Notes under the pieces: model-generated | Database searches by the model: none | What the model was told of the DNA's origin: nothing | What the model saw: only the letters and a program-made list of their open reading frames with translations | In this document: positions 1 to 9,883 of the stretch, piece after piece | Layout of the letters: every line of letters starts with the position of its first letter | How positions within the stretch are numbered: the stretch's first letter is position 1 | Assembly (NCBI GenBank): GCA_014925825.1 | Contig: JACGCK010000166.1 | Coordinates: 1-64,000, forward strand | Length of the DNA stretch: 64,000 nt | Direction of reading: 5' to 3' | Source: Pholiota molesta | Taxonomy: Eukaryota > Basidiomycota > Agaricomycetes > Agaricales > Strophariaceae | Made by a program: the position numbers and the translations under genes

Positions 1-157
1 TCGGCAGGCAGTAATATGGTAGGGAATACATCCCTTATAGTTAGTGGACATTATCCATCACCCTATCTGTGGTAGTTATAAGGGCTGTATCCATTGACCT
101 GGCAGACTCTGGTGAGATATTTCAACGAATCTACAGGATGAACAAGAGCTCGCCAGG

Positions 158-662
158 ATGTCCGGTCCCTCAATTCTGACTGGATACCATAAGATGTACT
201 GTCGGCATGCTCTTTACACAGACCATAGAGATGATTACCACCATCTTGGAACCTGGTCGTGGGACGATGGGCGACCTTATCACTACCTCGACAGTGATGG
301 GTATGTTATGAATTATTCCTGAGCCTTCTGGCATATCGTTGGTCTGAGCTCACTGGATTTTGCAGAAGTGTATCCTTTCGAATGGCTGATCGGTCGAAGT
401 ACTACTACAATAACGTCAAAAAGTATTCACGCTATACCTTGCCCAACGGCAGGATAATCTTCAACCGAAACAACCCAGATGTGCAAGGTATGGGGACAAT
501 GCTCTAGTCCGAGTCCACCGTTTTCCATGTGATCTATTCTGATATTTTCTACGCGGTTTTTCAGCTGAACGAGCAAAGTACTGCTTCGCATGCAATTATT
601 TAGACATGCCAGTATCTCAACCCAGACAAAACACAGTCAAAAAAGAGTTGCCTTCAAAATGA
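158..662 (+). CDS. small three-exon hypothetical protein
   Basis: Exons 158-300, 366-487 and 565-662 join through GT-AG introns of 65 and 77 nt into one frame of 120 aa ending at TGA 660-662. The product begins MSGPSILTG, is rich in His, Tyr and Asp in its first third, and carries a central TLPNGRIIFNRNNPD stretch; no signal peptide or membrane segment is visible. The frame stays open upstream of the ATG back to a possible acceptor (CTACAG at 131-136), so the true 5' end may lie further left or outside the window. I do not recognise the family. Phase agreement across both introns is the main support that it is a real gene. Confidence 0.5.
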
Positions 663-795
663 AATCTGCTCCATTCGAACTCGTATTTACCTCGTCTGAA
701 ATCTTATCAGTAATAGTTGACTACTTGTACCGGCGTTTTATTTCCCTCCCCTTCTCGCCGTCTTTCTTCATTGCCCTATTTGGGCACCATTATTT

Positions 796-876
796 TAGCG
801 TGGGTGAGCGTGACGCAGCGTGGGGTAGCGTGAACGAGCGTGTGTTAGCGTGAGTACTAGCTTACGCTAGCGTGAC
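796..876. repeat. degenerate TAGCGTG repeat cluster 1
   Basis: Roughly eight imperfect copies of an (N)AGCGTG(A/G) unit spaced 8-11 bp, ending with an inverted CTTACGCTAGCG copy. Confidence 0.6.
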
Positions 877-1037
877 GTCGTAAACCGCCTTTGCGGCCGT
901 TCCGCGTCATCCAAGACTTCCCCAGCCACCAGAATTGGCTTAGGCGTGTCTTAGGCATCCCTGGTTGCATTACAAAACAAAACATACCATTAAGCAATAC
1001 AATTTAAGGTCATTGAAGTCTTGGGATGAGTGTGTGT

Positions 1038-1100
1038 AAGCGTGGCCTAGCGTGCCGCTAGCATGCACTTGCGTGAGTCATAGCGTGTGTTAGCGTGAGT
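1038..1100. repeat. degenerate TAGCGTG repeat cluster 2
   Basis: About six dispersed copies of AAGCGTGG, TAGCGTGC or TAGCGTGA within about 60 bp; same unit as the neighbouring clusters. Confidence 0.55.
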
Positions 1101-1848
1101 CCACTCTGCTGCTCACGCCGACGCTGAACTTCCAAGTCTCCGACTCTGACATCTCCGCGGCCCACGCGCTCAACACGCTCACAGCGCACGGCGCAGCGGC
1201 CACATGGTTGAATAGCCGGTATGACGCACGAGCTATCTGTGCTTGCACAGGCTCACAGCTATCAACGGATTGGACGCTTTTGCTTATAGCTAGGTCAGTT
1301 TGCATTCAATAATTCTAATGTTTTTTTGCGTTAAATAGGTAACATAAACACCTCCTTGTACACACGTTTACGGAACGTACAAGAATTTAACGCGTGAGAG
1401 GCGGGTAGAAGCGTTTAAAATGAGTAGAAAAGACGAATATGTGAATAGCTTGATGAGTTTCTGGCCAAATAATTTACGTCGATCAATATATTGTTCCAAT
1501 ACGCGGTGCGCTTTCGCACAGGTAATCTTATTACTATGTTATTACTATGTGCTGCATAGCGGCAAGGCATGTTTCTTAACGACGACAACGACTTGACTTG
1601 TGGGCGAGTAGAAACGGTGCGCCACTGCAGCCCCGGGGAAACGTTCGTGAGCGTCGTGACATTGTTCAATCAATATTAGTTATATACATATCGAAAATTA
1701 TAAGACATTGGTTATACTATTCTATGTGCAAAGTAGCAAAGAACAATTGGAGGCTGTAAGAACAGATACTTGTGTGTACAGATGAATATATTTGTTTTAG
1801 GCGCTCATAAGCATGGATAAGTATGTGTTTTCTCTGTATAGATACTCT

Positions 1849-2064
1849 AAGCGTGGCCCAGCGTGAAGTAGCGTGAAGCGGGAAAGGTAGCGTGAGGTAG
1901 TGTGCATTAGCGTGGAGGTAGCGTGAGGTAGCGTGAGGTAACGTGAGATAGCGTGAGGTAGCGTGAAGGTAGCGTGAGGTAGCGTGAAGGTAGTTGGAAG
2001 GTAGCGTGAAGTAGCGTGGAAGTAGCGTGAAGTAGCGTGGAGGTAGCGTGGACATAGCGTGGCC
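1849..2064. repeat. decameric minisatellite, GGTAGCGTGA
   Basis: About 20 head-to-tail copies of a 9-11 bp unit with consensus GGTAGCGTGA; point variants include GGTAACGTGA, AGTAGCGTGG and GGTAGTGTGC. The unit length drifts, so any translation changes frame continually; it is not coding. Confidence 0.85.
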
Positions 2065-2730
2065 TCATATAAATAACTGAGGATATCTTCATATAAATTA
2101 ACTCAGGACAATGCAGGAAGTCATGGGCATTGTTACTATATCATGTATCCACCATTCTGCATAAGCGTGACGATTTGCGGTGCTTGGAGAGATGTTTATT
2201 CTTGTTTGGTTAGACCTTCTGAGTATACTAGACAGTCCAACAAGTTTTTCATTCTATGTAACGTCTTGACCTATGAGACACAAAAGCATAACAGACAGAT
2301 AGCCATTTAATACTTACATTTTTCCATGGATTTATTTGGCTGTCTTGGACGACAAAAAATCTGTTGGCTGCATTGCGAACAATTATGTGTCACATAAATA
2401 ATGTAACGTGTGACAGATTTGTCTTAGCAGTATTTCTGGTCTGTGCACCCGCTACATGAACTAAACGTCTAAACAAAACATATATTTGGAGAGAATATTA
2501 TTTATTTGGACTGAATATCAAGAGAAATAATGATGCAGAAGTGTTTTAGGAGAGATAATGAGCATTTCAAGTCCATAAGTTACTAGATAATTCATTTTCT
2601 GACTCTCTTGGCCCAAAGAAATTTGGAAAGTGATATTCTTACGAGGCCAGTATATCTACAATACGCCTAGTACCGTTGAACCGACTCTCGAGGCCACACA
2701 GCGTCGGAATTTGGGCAAATGATGTTTGCT

Positions 2731-2800
2731 GGCGTGGGCTAGCGTGGGCTAGCGTGCACGTGACTCACGCTAGCTACACGCTAGCCACGCTAATCCACGC
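2731..2800. repeat. inverted TAGCGTG repeat (hairpin)
   Basis: Direct copies GGCTAGCGTG are followed about 15 bp later by inverted copies CACGCTAGC, giving an inverted repeat of the unit seen in the other three clusters. Confidence 0.65.
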
Positions 2801-3455
2801 GAAAATCTAGTTGCCCGCCCTATTTGATAAATCAGAGTTTGTCGAAGATAAATGTAGCATAGCCCGTACTGTATCATCCTCATATATATAACTTCAATTG
2901 ACAACAAAGCCTGATATAATAAAGCCTCTCTTCACCAGCGCAATGAGAGCGTCGGCAATCCCAAATACTACAAAGGATGCGAAGTGTAGATTGGTACACT
3001 GATGACACTGGTGGCTGGTTTCCAAACCAATTATAAATTCGTTATACTAGGATGTGTATATGTAGCATACATTATTACACCGTTGCATGTCGGTAGGTAT
3101 ACTGGATAATAAATGGGCAGATACTGTATATCGGCGTAGATATAACGAGCAACGGGATGAGATTCAAATTAGATATCAGTGATAGCGTATGGAATTCTTG
3201 GAAGTGGGTATAGTATGGAAGCGTGATAGGAATGGCGTGTTGGCGTGGTATAGGTCATGAAGCTGGGGTTCGGAAAGCAAAGCGAAGCGGATGAGGAACT
3301 AGGAGGTACAGCGGATTGGATTGAAAAAGGAGAGTTAGAGTGAAATGTCAAGGAAAGAATGTGCCTGAGAAGTAGAGAGTGTAGACAAGGCGGAATAGAC
3401 AGCGTGTATGATAGCTGCTCGTCTGCCTGGGGTTGAGAAATAGATAGGCTCTGCA

Positions 3456-4991
3456 TCATTTCCGAAGAAGCTTCTCATGAAGCTCTGCGCCCCTGAGCTT
3501 TGCGCGCAGGAATTCAACGCGCGACTGGTACCGCGCGACGAGATCCTCGCGGCGCTGGCGGATATCCGAGAGCTCAGCATCGTCGTTGTATTCGGGCGGG
3601 TCAGGGTTCGCACCACCTATAGTCTCCGTCGACGCCAGCGCACTGCTGCCTTTTAGCGTCCGTAACCCGAGTTGGCTGGTGCTGCGCGATAGTCCGCGGG
3701 CGTGGGTGTTTACGCCGAGTGTGCCAGAAGACGGTGAGACGGACGGCGTGTGTGAGGAAACCGAGGATATAGACGACTTTCGCATTATAGAAGGCATGCG
3801 GAAGGTGGCGGATAGGGGGCTAGAGGGGTGCTTTGGGAGGGAGGCTATGGATTTGGAATGAGAAAGGCTTGTATAGTTAGACGATCCCGAGCGAATGGAT
3901 GCGACGTCGCTTCCCCTTCTCTCTAGCGAGCTGGCGATGTGCCGGTGGTGCGAGTGGGTCTTCGTGTCGAGCCGGGGAGAAGAAGGCGACGTAACGAGCC
4001 GGTGTGTCCGCCATTCTCTGCCTTCGAGGAGCACATTAACGTTTGCGGGCGTCGTGGTAGGCAGCCGCCGCGCTCGCTGCTTCTGTATTCGTCGAATGGT
4101 GTTGGCTTCAAGGTCGTTGAAAGCTTCGACGAGCCGTCGCCCTTCGTCCTCGGTCGCGGTAATTGCGCTGCGAATATCTTTTGCCGTGTGTAGATTATCA
4201 TCATCGAAAACGTCGTGTATGGAAGAGAACGTATTGTCGTATTGCACCGGGGAAATGAGTGAACCACTGAAATTGGAACTGGAAGGCGAACTGGGTACGG
4301 CGTAGTCACTGGCGTAGTAACCGGTTGCGTGTCCCACAGTTGCAGAGGAGGTAGCGTACGACGGCCGAGAACTCACATCTGTACGAAGGGGTGGAATTTC
4401 TGCGTGTTTCTTGTACAGCATACGCGGAAGCAGCGCGCTGCGCTTGGGGGTCGGTGGGTCGCTAGGACCAGCCAGCTGGCTGGTGCCGCTGCCTTTGCGC
4501 AGGTCTCGGGTGGTCGGCGGGTCGTTAGCCGGCGTAGGCATTTTGCGGCCTGTCGCTTTGCGAAGCAAGTTCGCCATGCCTGTGGTGACGGCGTTCTTCG
4601 GTCGCGAAGGTGAGGGCGGCGCCCTTGCAGGCTCTGGCGTGGGTCTATGGGCAGAGCGTCGAGGACTCGGAGAGGGGACGACGGGGCCTGGGCCTGATCG
4701 GTGGTATGTTGAAATGACGATGCAAAGCTTGGCGGTGAATGGGGACTTACTGGTACCACGCATCTGGGCATGTACGCGAGTTACGGGGACGACGGGGTTC
4801 TCTTTGGGTAGTATGACGCTGCTGGAGTGTTGCTCGAATAGATTCTGCCGGAGAAGGCGGTATTCATCATCACTGACGGAAGATGGTGATTAGATTTTGA
4901 GAGCGTGATAGCGGTGAGAGGAGGAGGCGTACTTAAGGAGGCCCTGTGAGTTGGCGATGGCGAGCTCGTTGAGGCGCTGAGCAAGGTCCAT
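3456..4991 (-). CDS. hypothetical Ser/Pro-rich coiled-coil protein with SHOCT-like N-terminus
   Basis: Three exons (4991-4933, 4872-4751, 4693-3456) joined by GT-AG introns of 60 and 57 nt give 472 aa. The N-terminus MDLAQRLNELAIANSQGLL followed by NDDEYRLLRQNLFE resembles the short helical SHOCT-type 'LxxLxxxGLLxxEEY' motif. The middle is low-complexity Ser/Pro/Arg. A helix near residues 240-265 and a C-terminal coiled coil ending AELHEKLLRK are predicted by eye. No catalytic motif is visible. It diverges from ERG24, with 271 bp between start codons. The family looks conserved among mushrooms but its function is unknown to me. Confidence 0.7.
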
Positions 4992-5262
4992 GGAGGGGTG
5001 GAATGTGCGCGGGAGAATGGGTAATCTGTGGCTTTTAGGTCACAAGTTTGTTGACAACATGATACATCCATCAGTTCTCTGCCAGGACCTCCTCTTGTTC
5101 GTTGTCAGTCCTTGTCCGTCGTAGCCGTCAGTGCCCATAGTTTTATGCTCGAAACTTTGAAAACAACCCCGAAATCGCATGTTTTGGTTTTATTGATGAG
5201 ATCGTACCATGATGAAGGTAGTATTTAGAGTTTCTCACAAGCCTCCTTGATCCAGCACTGCC
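4992..5262. promoter_or_regulatory. shared divergent promoter region
   Basis: 271 bp separate the start codons of the coiled-coil gene (minus) and ERG24 (plus); both promoters must lie here. No clear TATA box was identified. Confidence 0.5.
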
Positions 5263-6961
5263 ATGTCCTCCCTCAATCCAAAGACGACACACTACGAGTT
5301 TCTCGGTCCCCCAGGCGCCTTCGCCATCTCCTTCGGCGTCCCATTCATCACCTATGCTCTCTATTTCGGTTGTTCCGAGGCAGGCGGCGGCTGTCCACCT
5401 AGTCTTTCTTTAGACAGCCTCAAACAGCAAGTTACGACAGCCCTCAGCGACCCAGCCTGGTGGAAAGGCCTCTGGGACTCAGAGGCCGCCCTCATTTACC
5501 TCGCTTGGTACGCGTTCTGTGTCGTTGCATGGGCCATTCTTCCTGGAGATATCGTCGAGGGAACAACACTGCGTGACGGAAGGAAAATCAAGTATAAAAT
5601 CAATGGTGCGTTTCCAACACGCGTTTCCTTTCATCCAGACCTGTGTTGATGTACTTGGTCTCTCACCATCTAGCATTCTCCACGTTTTTGCTTGCGCTAG
5701 GTGTTACTACTGGCATCATCTTGCGCAATGGCCCCGAAGCGTTCACCTTCATTTACAACAAATGGGTTGGCCTAGTGACCGCTGCCCTCGTAATGTCGGT
5801 GGTGCAGGCAGTCTACGTCTATGCCGCCTCATTCCGCTCAGGCAAGCTCCTTGCTCTCGGAGGAAACTCTGGTAACTTCATCTATGACGTATGTATACCT
5901 TGCCCTTTGCTATCCGTAAAACAACACGGGCGCTAACGGGTATTTTGTGCTCAGTTCTACATCGGACGCGAACTAAACCCTTCCATTGGCTCTTTTGATA
6001 TCAAGTCGTTCAACGAGTTGCGCCCCGGGCTCATCCTCTGGGTTCTTATCAATATCAGTATGGTTTGCGAGCAAGCCGTGCGCCGAGGTGGATTCTCCAA
6101 GGTCACGGATTCGATGTGGCTTGTGCTTGCGTTCCAGACGTGGTATGTCGCTGATGGACTCTACAACGAGGTGTGTTCATCCTGTTCCTTGTGAACGAGC
6201 CGGTTGTTGACATGTATTGTACTCTTGCAGCCAGCACTTTTCACTACCATGGACATCACAAGCGACGGGTTCGGGTTCATGCTCTCCGTTGGAGACCTGC
6301 TCTTTGTTCCTTTCGTTTACACGCTCCAAGCACGCTACCTCGCCTTCCATCCTGTGGAACTCGGGCCCCTGCGCACGGCCGGTGTCCTCTTTGTGAACTT
6401 CTTGGGCTACTACATCTTCAGGACGGCGAATGGCGAGAAGAACGACTTCAGGAATGGTAACAATCCTAAGAGTGCGCTTTTATTTTTGGTATCTTTTGAT
6501 ATATCAGAGGGGTGCTTATGAAGATTCCGTGTTTCCAGATTTGAAGTATATCACAACTGAGCGCGGCTCAAAGCTTCTTATTTCCGGATGGTGGGGCAGC
6601 TCGAGACATCCCAACTATTTGTAAGTGCCTGCGCTATCTATATGTATAAATGAAGTTTTACTGACGCGTCTCGCAGTGGTGATCTCCTCATGGGTCTGGC
6701 GTGGTCGCTCCCCACTGGCTTCGACACACCCATCACCTACTTCTACGTTGTCTACTTCGCTGTGCTCCTCATCCACCGCCAACGCCGCGACGACGAGGCT
6801 TGCGAGAAAAAGTGCGTTGGTCGTAGTTCGCTGGTTTTTTTTAAGAGACTCCGTGTCAGAACTGTATGCTGATTGTGCGATCTTGTATACACAGGTACGG
6901 CAAAGACTGGGCAACATACAAGAAACTTGTTCCATACCGCATTATACCATACATCTACTGA
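5263..6961 (+). CDS. ERG24: Delta(14)-sterol reductase
   Basis: Seven exons (5263-5605, 5674-5888, 5955-6170, 6231-6471, 6539-6620, 6677-6811, 6895-6961) give an intact 432-aa protein. It reduces the C14-15 double bond of 4,4-dimethyl-cholestatrienol in ergosterol synthesis, NADPH-dependent, in the ER membrane. Both family signatures are present: GNSGNFIYDFYIGRELNP about residues 180-197, and SGWWGSSRHPNY followed by FGD about residues 356-370. It has many hydrophobic segments, and the C-terminal YGKDWATYKKLVPYRIIPYI ends with a tyrosine, as is typical. Length matches the family. No frame break was found. It is the target of morpholine fungicides in other fungi. Confidence 0.96.
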
Positions 6962-7251
6962 AGGATTCATTAATGGCACTTATTCCCCCGAGCAATACAG
7001 TTAGATACGGTTTGGGCGCTGCCCCCAATGGACATCTCGGACATGGCGTTTTGGGTCTTAATTAAATCTGTTTATGGAATCTAAAAGTATCAATTGCACA
7101 AAGGAGACTCAAATGACATGAAAGTTTCAAACTATTCTAAGGGAAAGCAAGTGTTCTTTTCTCGCCAGGAGGAAAATGATGAATCACGGTGGCAATAAAA
7201 GTATCCAGACTGGTCGCAGTGAAATCAACACTGACATAGACTTGTATGTAC

Positions 7252-8695
7252 TCAGTGATACTTGCTGATAGCATCCAGATATGTCTGTCCCGACTCGCTG
7301 TTTGGAGATTGATATCAAATCCATCAGCCTTGACATGCAATCGTCGAAAACGCAAGACGACGAACCTCAGCGAATCGCCGTCCATCAAAGGCCACACATC
7401 CCCGAGGCCCAAGCCATTACTATAGGCATAGGCATACACATTCGAGTTGTTTTCAAAGTAGTCGACGATATCGTATATGAAGCTGTTGATCTCGCTTTGG
7501 TCCGTGCAAGGCTCGAACTTCTCATAATCTGTGTACGAATGAGATTTCCGACAGTCAAGACTGGCATATACTAAATGGATGGCGGGAGACTGACCATCAA
7601 CGCATGCGAATTCCGTCACCCAGATTGGCTTGCCATACTCCGTCAAGTAGTGCTCCTGTGGATACGCATCATGAGAATGAGAATGATGTGCGTTGGGATA
7701 TAAGCAGAAGAGCGACGTACGATGTCCTTCTTGACGCCGTCCAAGCTGTTCTTGTTGATATGGATTGCTGTGAAATCCCACGGCGTAGTAATTTCATTCT
7801 GGAACTGCGCCAACCACGTTTCGTCTGCTTGCTCTACAAGAAAGGTTTGCGAACCAGATCAGATGTTTGTTCCATCGAAAGAGATGGTTAAGGATACGTA
7901 CTGCACATCGAGGGACTCCCAAGCTTCGTCCCCTTCTCTTTGAACGGAGCAATGAGCGACTCCCATTTCTTCACGCCATCCTCCACCGTCATGTCCGCAG
8001 ACCCAGACCCACTGGGACAATCGGGCTCTTCGTATCCCAAGACGAAGCGTGGATCCGAAGCAGGGTCTTTCAGGAGATTTTCGAATGCGGCCAGACGAGA
8101 TGCGTCCTGTGAATCAAGGGTACCATTTCCCCAAAGCATTGGAACACCGATTGGTTTGCCGGGTTTAGAAGGATCCGGAGTCCTGCGCATTATGTCAAGG
8201 TTAGCTACTCCAGTCCATGAAAGCAATACCATGAATAGGAGCGGCATACCAATCGTACCACCAGCCAATGTGGTCTTTCATGTAAGAGTAGGAGTCACCT
8301 CCAGCAATGCCAGCCTTGATGCTGTTGGGAACAAAGGTCGCGCTGAGGGGTTGTACAGCTGCCGTTGCAGCAGCTTTTGCAGAAGCATGGGTAGCAGTAG
8401 TAGTAGCAGAAGCAGTGTGAGCAAGCGTCGCTGTGCTAGGCACGGGAATGGCAGACACAATCTTGGTGGTATGGGTGACCGAGTAGATGTTGATTTAGAG
8501 CGAACGGATGAATGGGTCGTAAGATGAACTGAGGAGACGGCGTGGATAGTCGAGCTTCTCCGGTGTCGGTCGATGGAAGGCGAGGCCGGCACTGACCCCG
8601 GGGCGAGAGATGCTGATGTCTCTTGATGTGGTTTGCACCAACATTACCAGCAAGGACTATGGCATATATATGGAACGAATGCGGATGGACACCAT
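7252..8695 (-). CDS. GH128 (Asl1-like) secreted beta-1,3-glucanase
   Basis: Exons with consistent phase: ...8250, 8182-7902, 7833-7721, 7655-7595, 7528-7366, 7297-7252. Family landmarks are WWYDW then VPMLWGNG, the acid/base region FVLGYEEPDCPSGSGSADM, SPSMCKQ, the nucleophile motif IWVTEFACVD, and the C-terminal SGQTYLDAISKYH. A Thr/Ser/Ala-rich linker precedes the domain, as in secreted members acting on fungal wall or extracellular glucan. The 5' end is unresolved. A likely signal-peptide tail (AIVLAGNVGANHIKR) reads in a frame not connected to an ATG; the ATG at 8695 would connect only if one base is missing near 8660. An extra short intron near 8470 is also needed. The catalytic part is secure and the start is not. 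Confidence 0.85.
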
Positions 8696-8790
8696 CGTGG
8701 GCTAGCGAGACAAGGGTGACCTATGGTCGATGAAAGAATGAAGAAGAACTGAAGAAAAAGACGATGAACAACTCGGCCGGACGAGAGGCG

Positions 8791-8800
8791 CTTTATATAT
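8791..8800 (-). promoter_or_regulatory. candidate TATA box for the GH128 gene
   Basis: On the minus strand this reads ATATATAAAG, about 100 bp upstream of the probable start region, with pyrimidine-rich sequence after it. Confidence 0.45.
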
Positions 8801-8939
8801 GTGCTGCTCTTGAAGACTTTGCGGTTGGTCGCCCGCGGAAGCCATCAAAGGAAGCACCATGTAACTTAGATGGACATCCGATAATCTAGTTGGCCTTTAG
8901 GTTGGTCACCTTTCCATGCAGTGCGGGACAAGTGCCTCT

Positions 8940-9632
8940 TCAGGAAAGTTCCACTTGCATCGTACTGTGAAAATCCGGTGAATCGTGTGTGCAGAGATGT
9001 CTCGATACGCGGACCGCCACAAACTCCTCGGAACTAGCGATTGCCCGGCTGCTGAAGGTAGATAGGCTAGGATAGGAGAGACTAAGCTCTTCCAGCTTGA
9101 CCAGCGGCTCCAGTCGCCTTGACGACTGGGTGTAAATGCTCAGGATCAAAGTGACTCCTAGCTTCGACAGACATAATAAAACGACTGTGTCCAAGGGGTC
9201 TTGAGAGCTGCCTCTTCCGCGCCCGCGTGTAAGAATTCCAGAAAGAATATGCGTTGGAGTCAACATTCGACCCGTCTTTGCGATGGTTTCGTTAATCCTT
9301 CTGTTAACTCTCGGCCGTTTAGATGACGAAAGGCCCGTCGAGAGTGCCTTGTCGCGATTCGCCACTTCCAATCCACGTTCAACCAGAACACGAACAAACG
9401 ATCTTGTTACAAGCGTCAATAGCGCGTATGGAGCGAGATTCTTCTCCACGTCTAATCGCTGTTCCCCTAACTCGCCTAGGGGATAGAAGGAAAATCGGCC
9501 ATCGTTCGCAGGTTTCATCAACGGGCGGAACCTTGAAAGCGATAAATTTTCCACCAAACGACGAATATACAAAATCGAACGAGGTCGGCGGCAGATACCA
9601 AAGCGTGAGGTGATGCAAGGATAGAACCGCAT
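8940..9632 (-). CDS. uncertain 230-codon open frame
   Basis: An uninterrupted minus-strand frame between the GH128 promoter and the 3' end of the YEATS gene. Composition is rich in Leu, Ser and Arg with no recognisable motif, signal peptide or membrane segment. The plus strand is also partly open here, which weakens the case. It may be a chance frame; kept because of its length. Confidence 0.2.
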   Translation of the reverse strand: MRFYPCITSRFGICRRPRSILYIRRLVENLSLSRFRPLMKPANDGRFSFYPLGELGEQRLDVEKNLAPYALLTLVTRSFVRVLVERGLEVANRDKALSTGLSSSKRPRVNRRINETIAKTGRMLTPTHILSGILTRGRGRGSSQDPLDTVVLLCLSKLGVTLILSIYTQSSRRLEPLVKLEELSLSYPSLSTFSSRAIASSEEFVAVRVSRHLCTHDSPDFHSTMQVELS

Positions 9633-9883
9633 TTTTGCGATCGAGGCAGTCTTTTCCGTCTCCCACTAGGTGTTGGACGTTAAACTTAGGAAGTTTGACG
9701 ATTGGAGCACTCCGGGTACGATTGTGCAGCTATCATCAGAGGAAAGAATAGAAAGAGTTTGATTGTGTATTCCGGTCGTTTTCGGTTTTGATTCTTCATT
9801 ATCAAGAGATTCCATTTTGACATCGTGTGTATGAGATGCACCGAAGGGTGCATACCACACATGCGGCACCAATATTTAATTCC

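Larger units (their letters stand above)
663..3455. other. gene-poor region with repeat clusters
   Basis: About 2.8 kb with no coding frame I can support. It holds the four GGTAGCGTGA-type repeat clusters listed separately; the rest is AT-rich unique-looking sequence. Open frames on the minus strand around 1717-2092 are simply translations of the repeat. Confidence 0.6.

Noticed and set aside
1717..2092. Minus-strand open frames with repeated HATSRYLTLP peptides
   Set aside because: They are translations of the 10-bp minisatellite; the frame drifts with unit length and no splice or start context supports a gene.
3456..4763. A 435-codon single-exon version of the coiled-coil gene
   Set aside because: Its first ~23 codons lie inside an intron; the three-exon model gives a better N-terminus and consistent phases.
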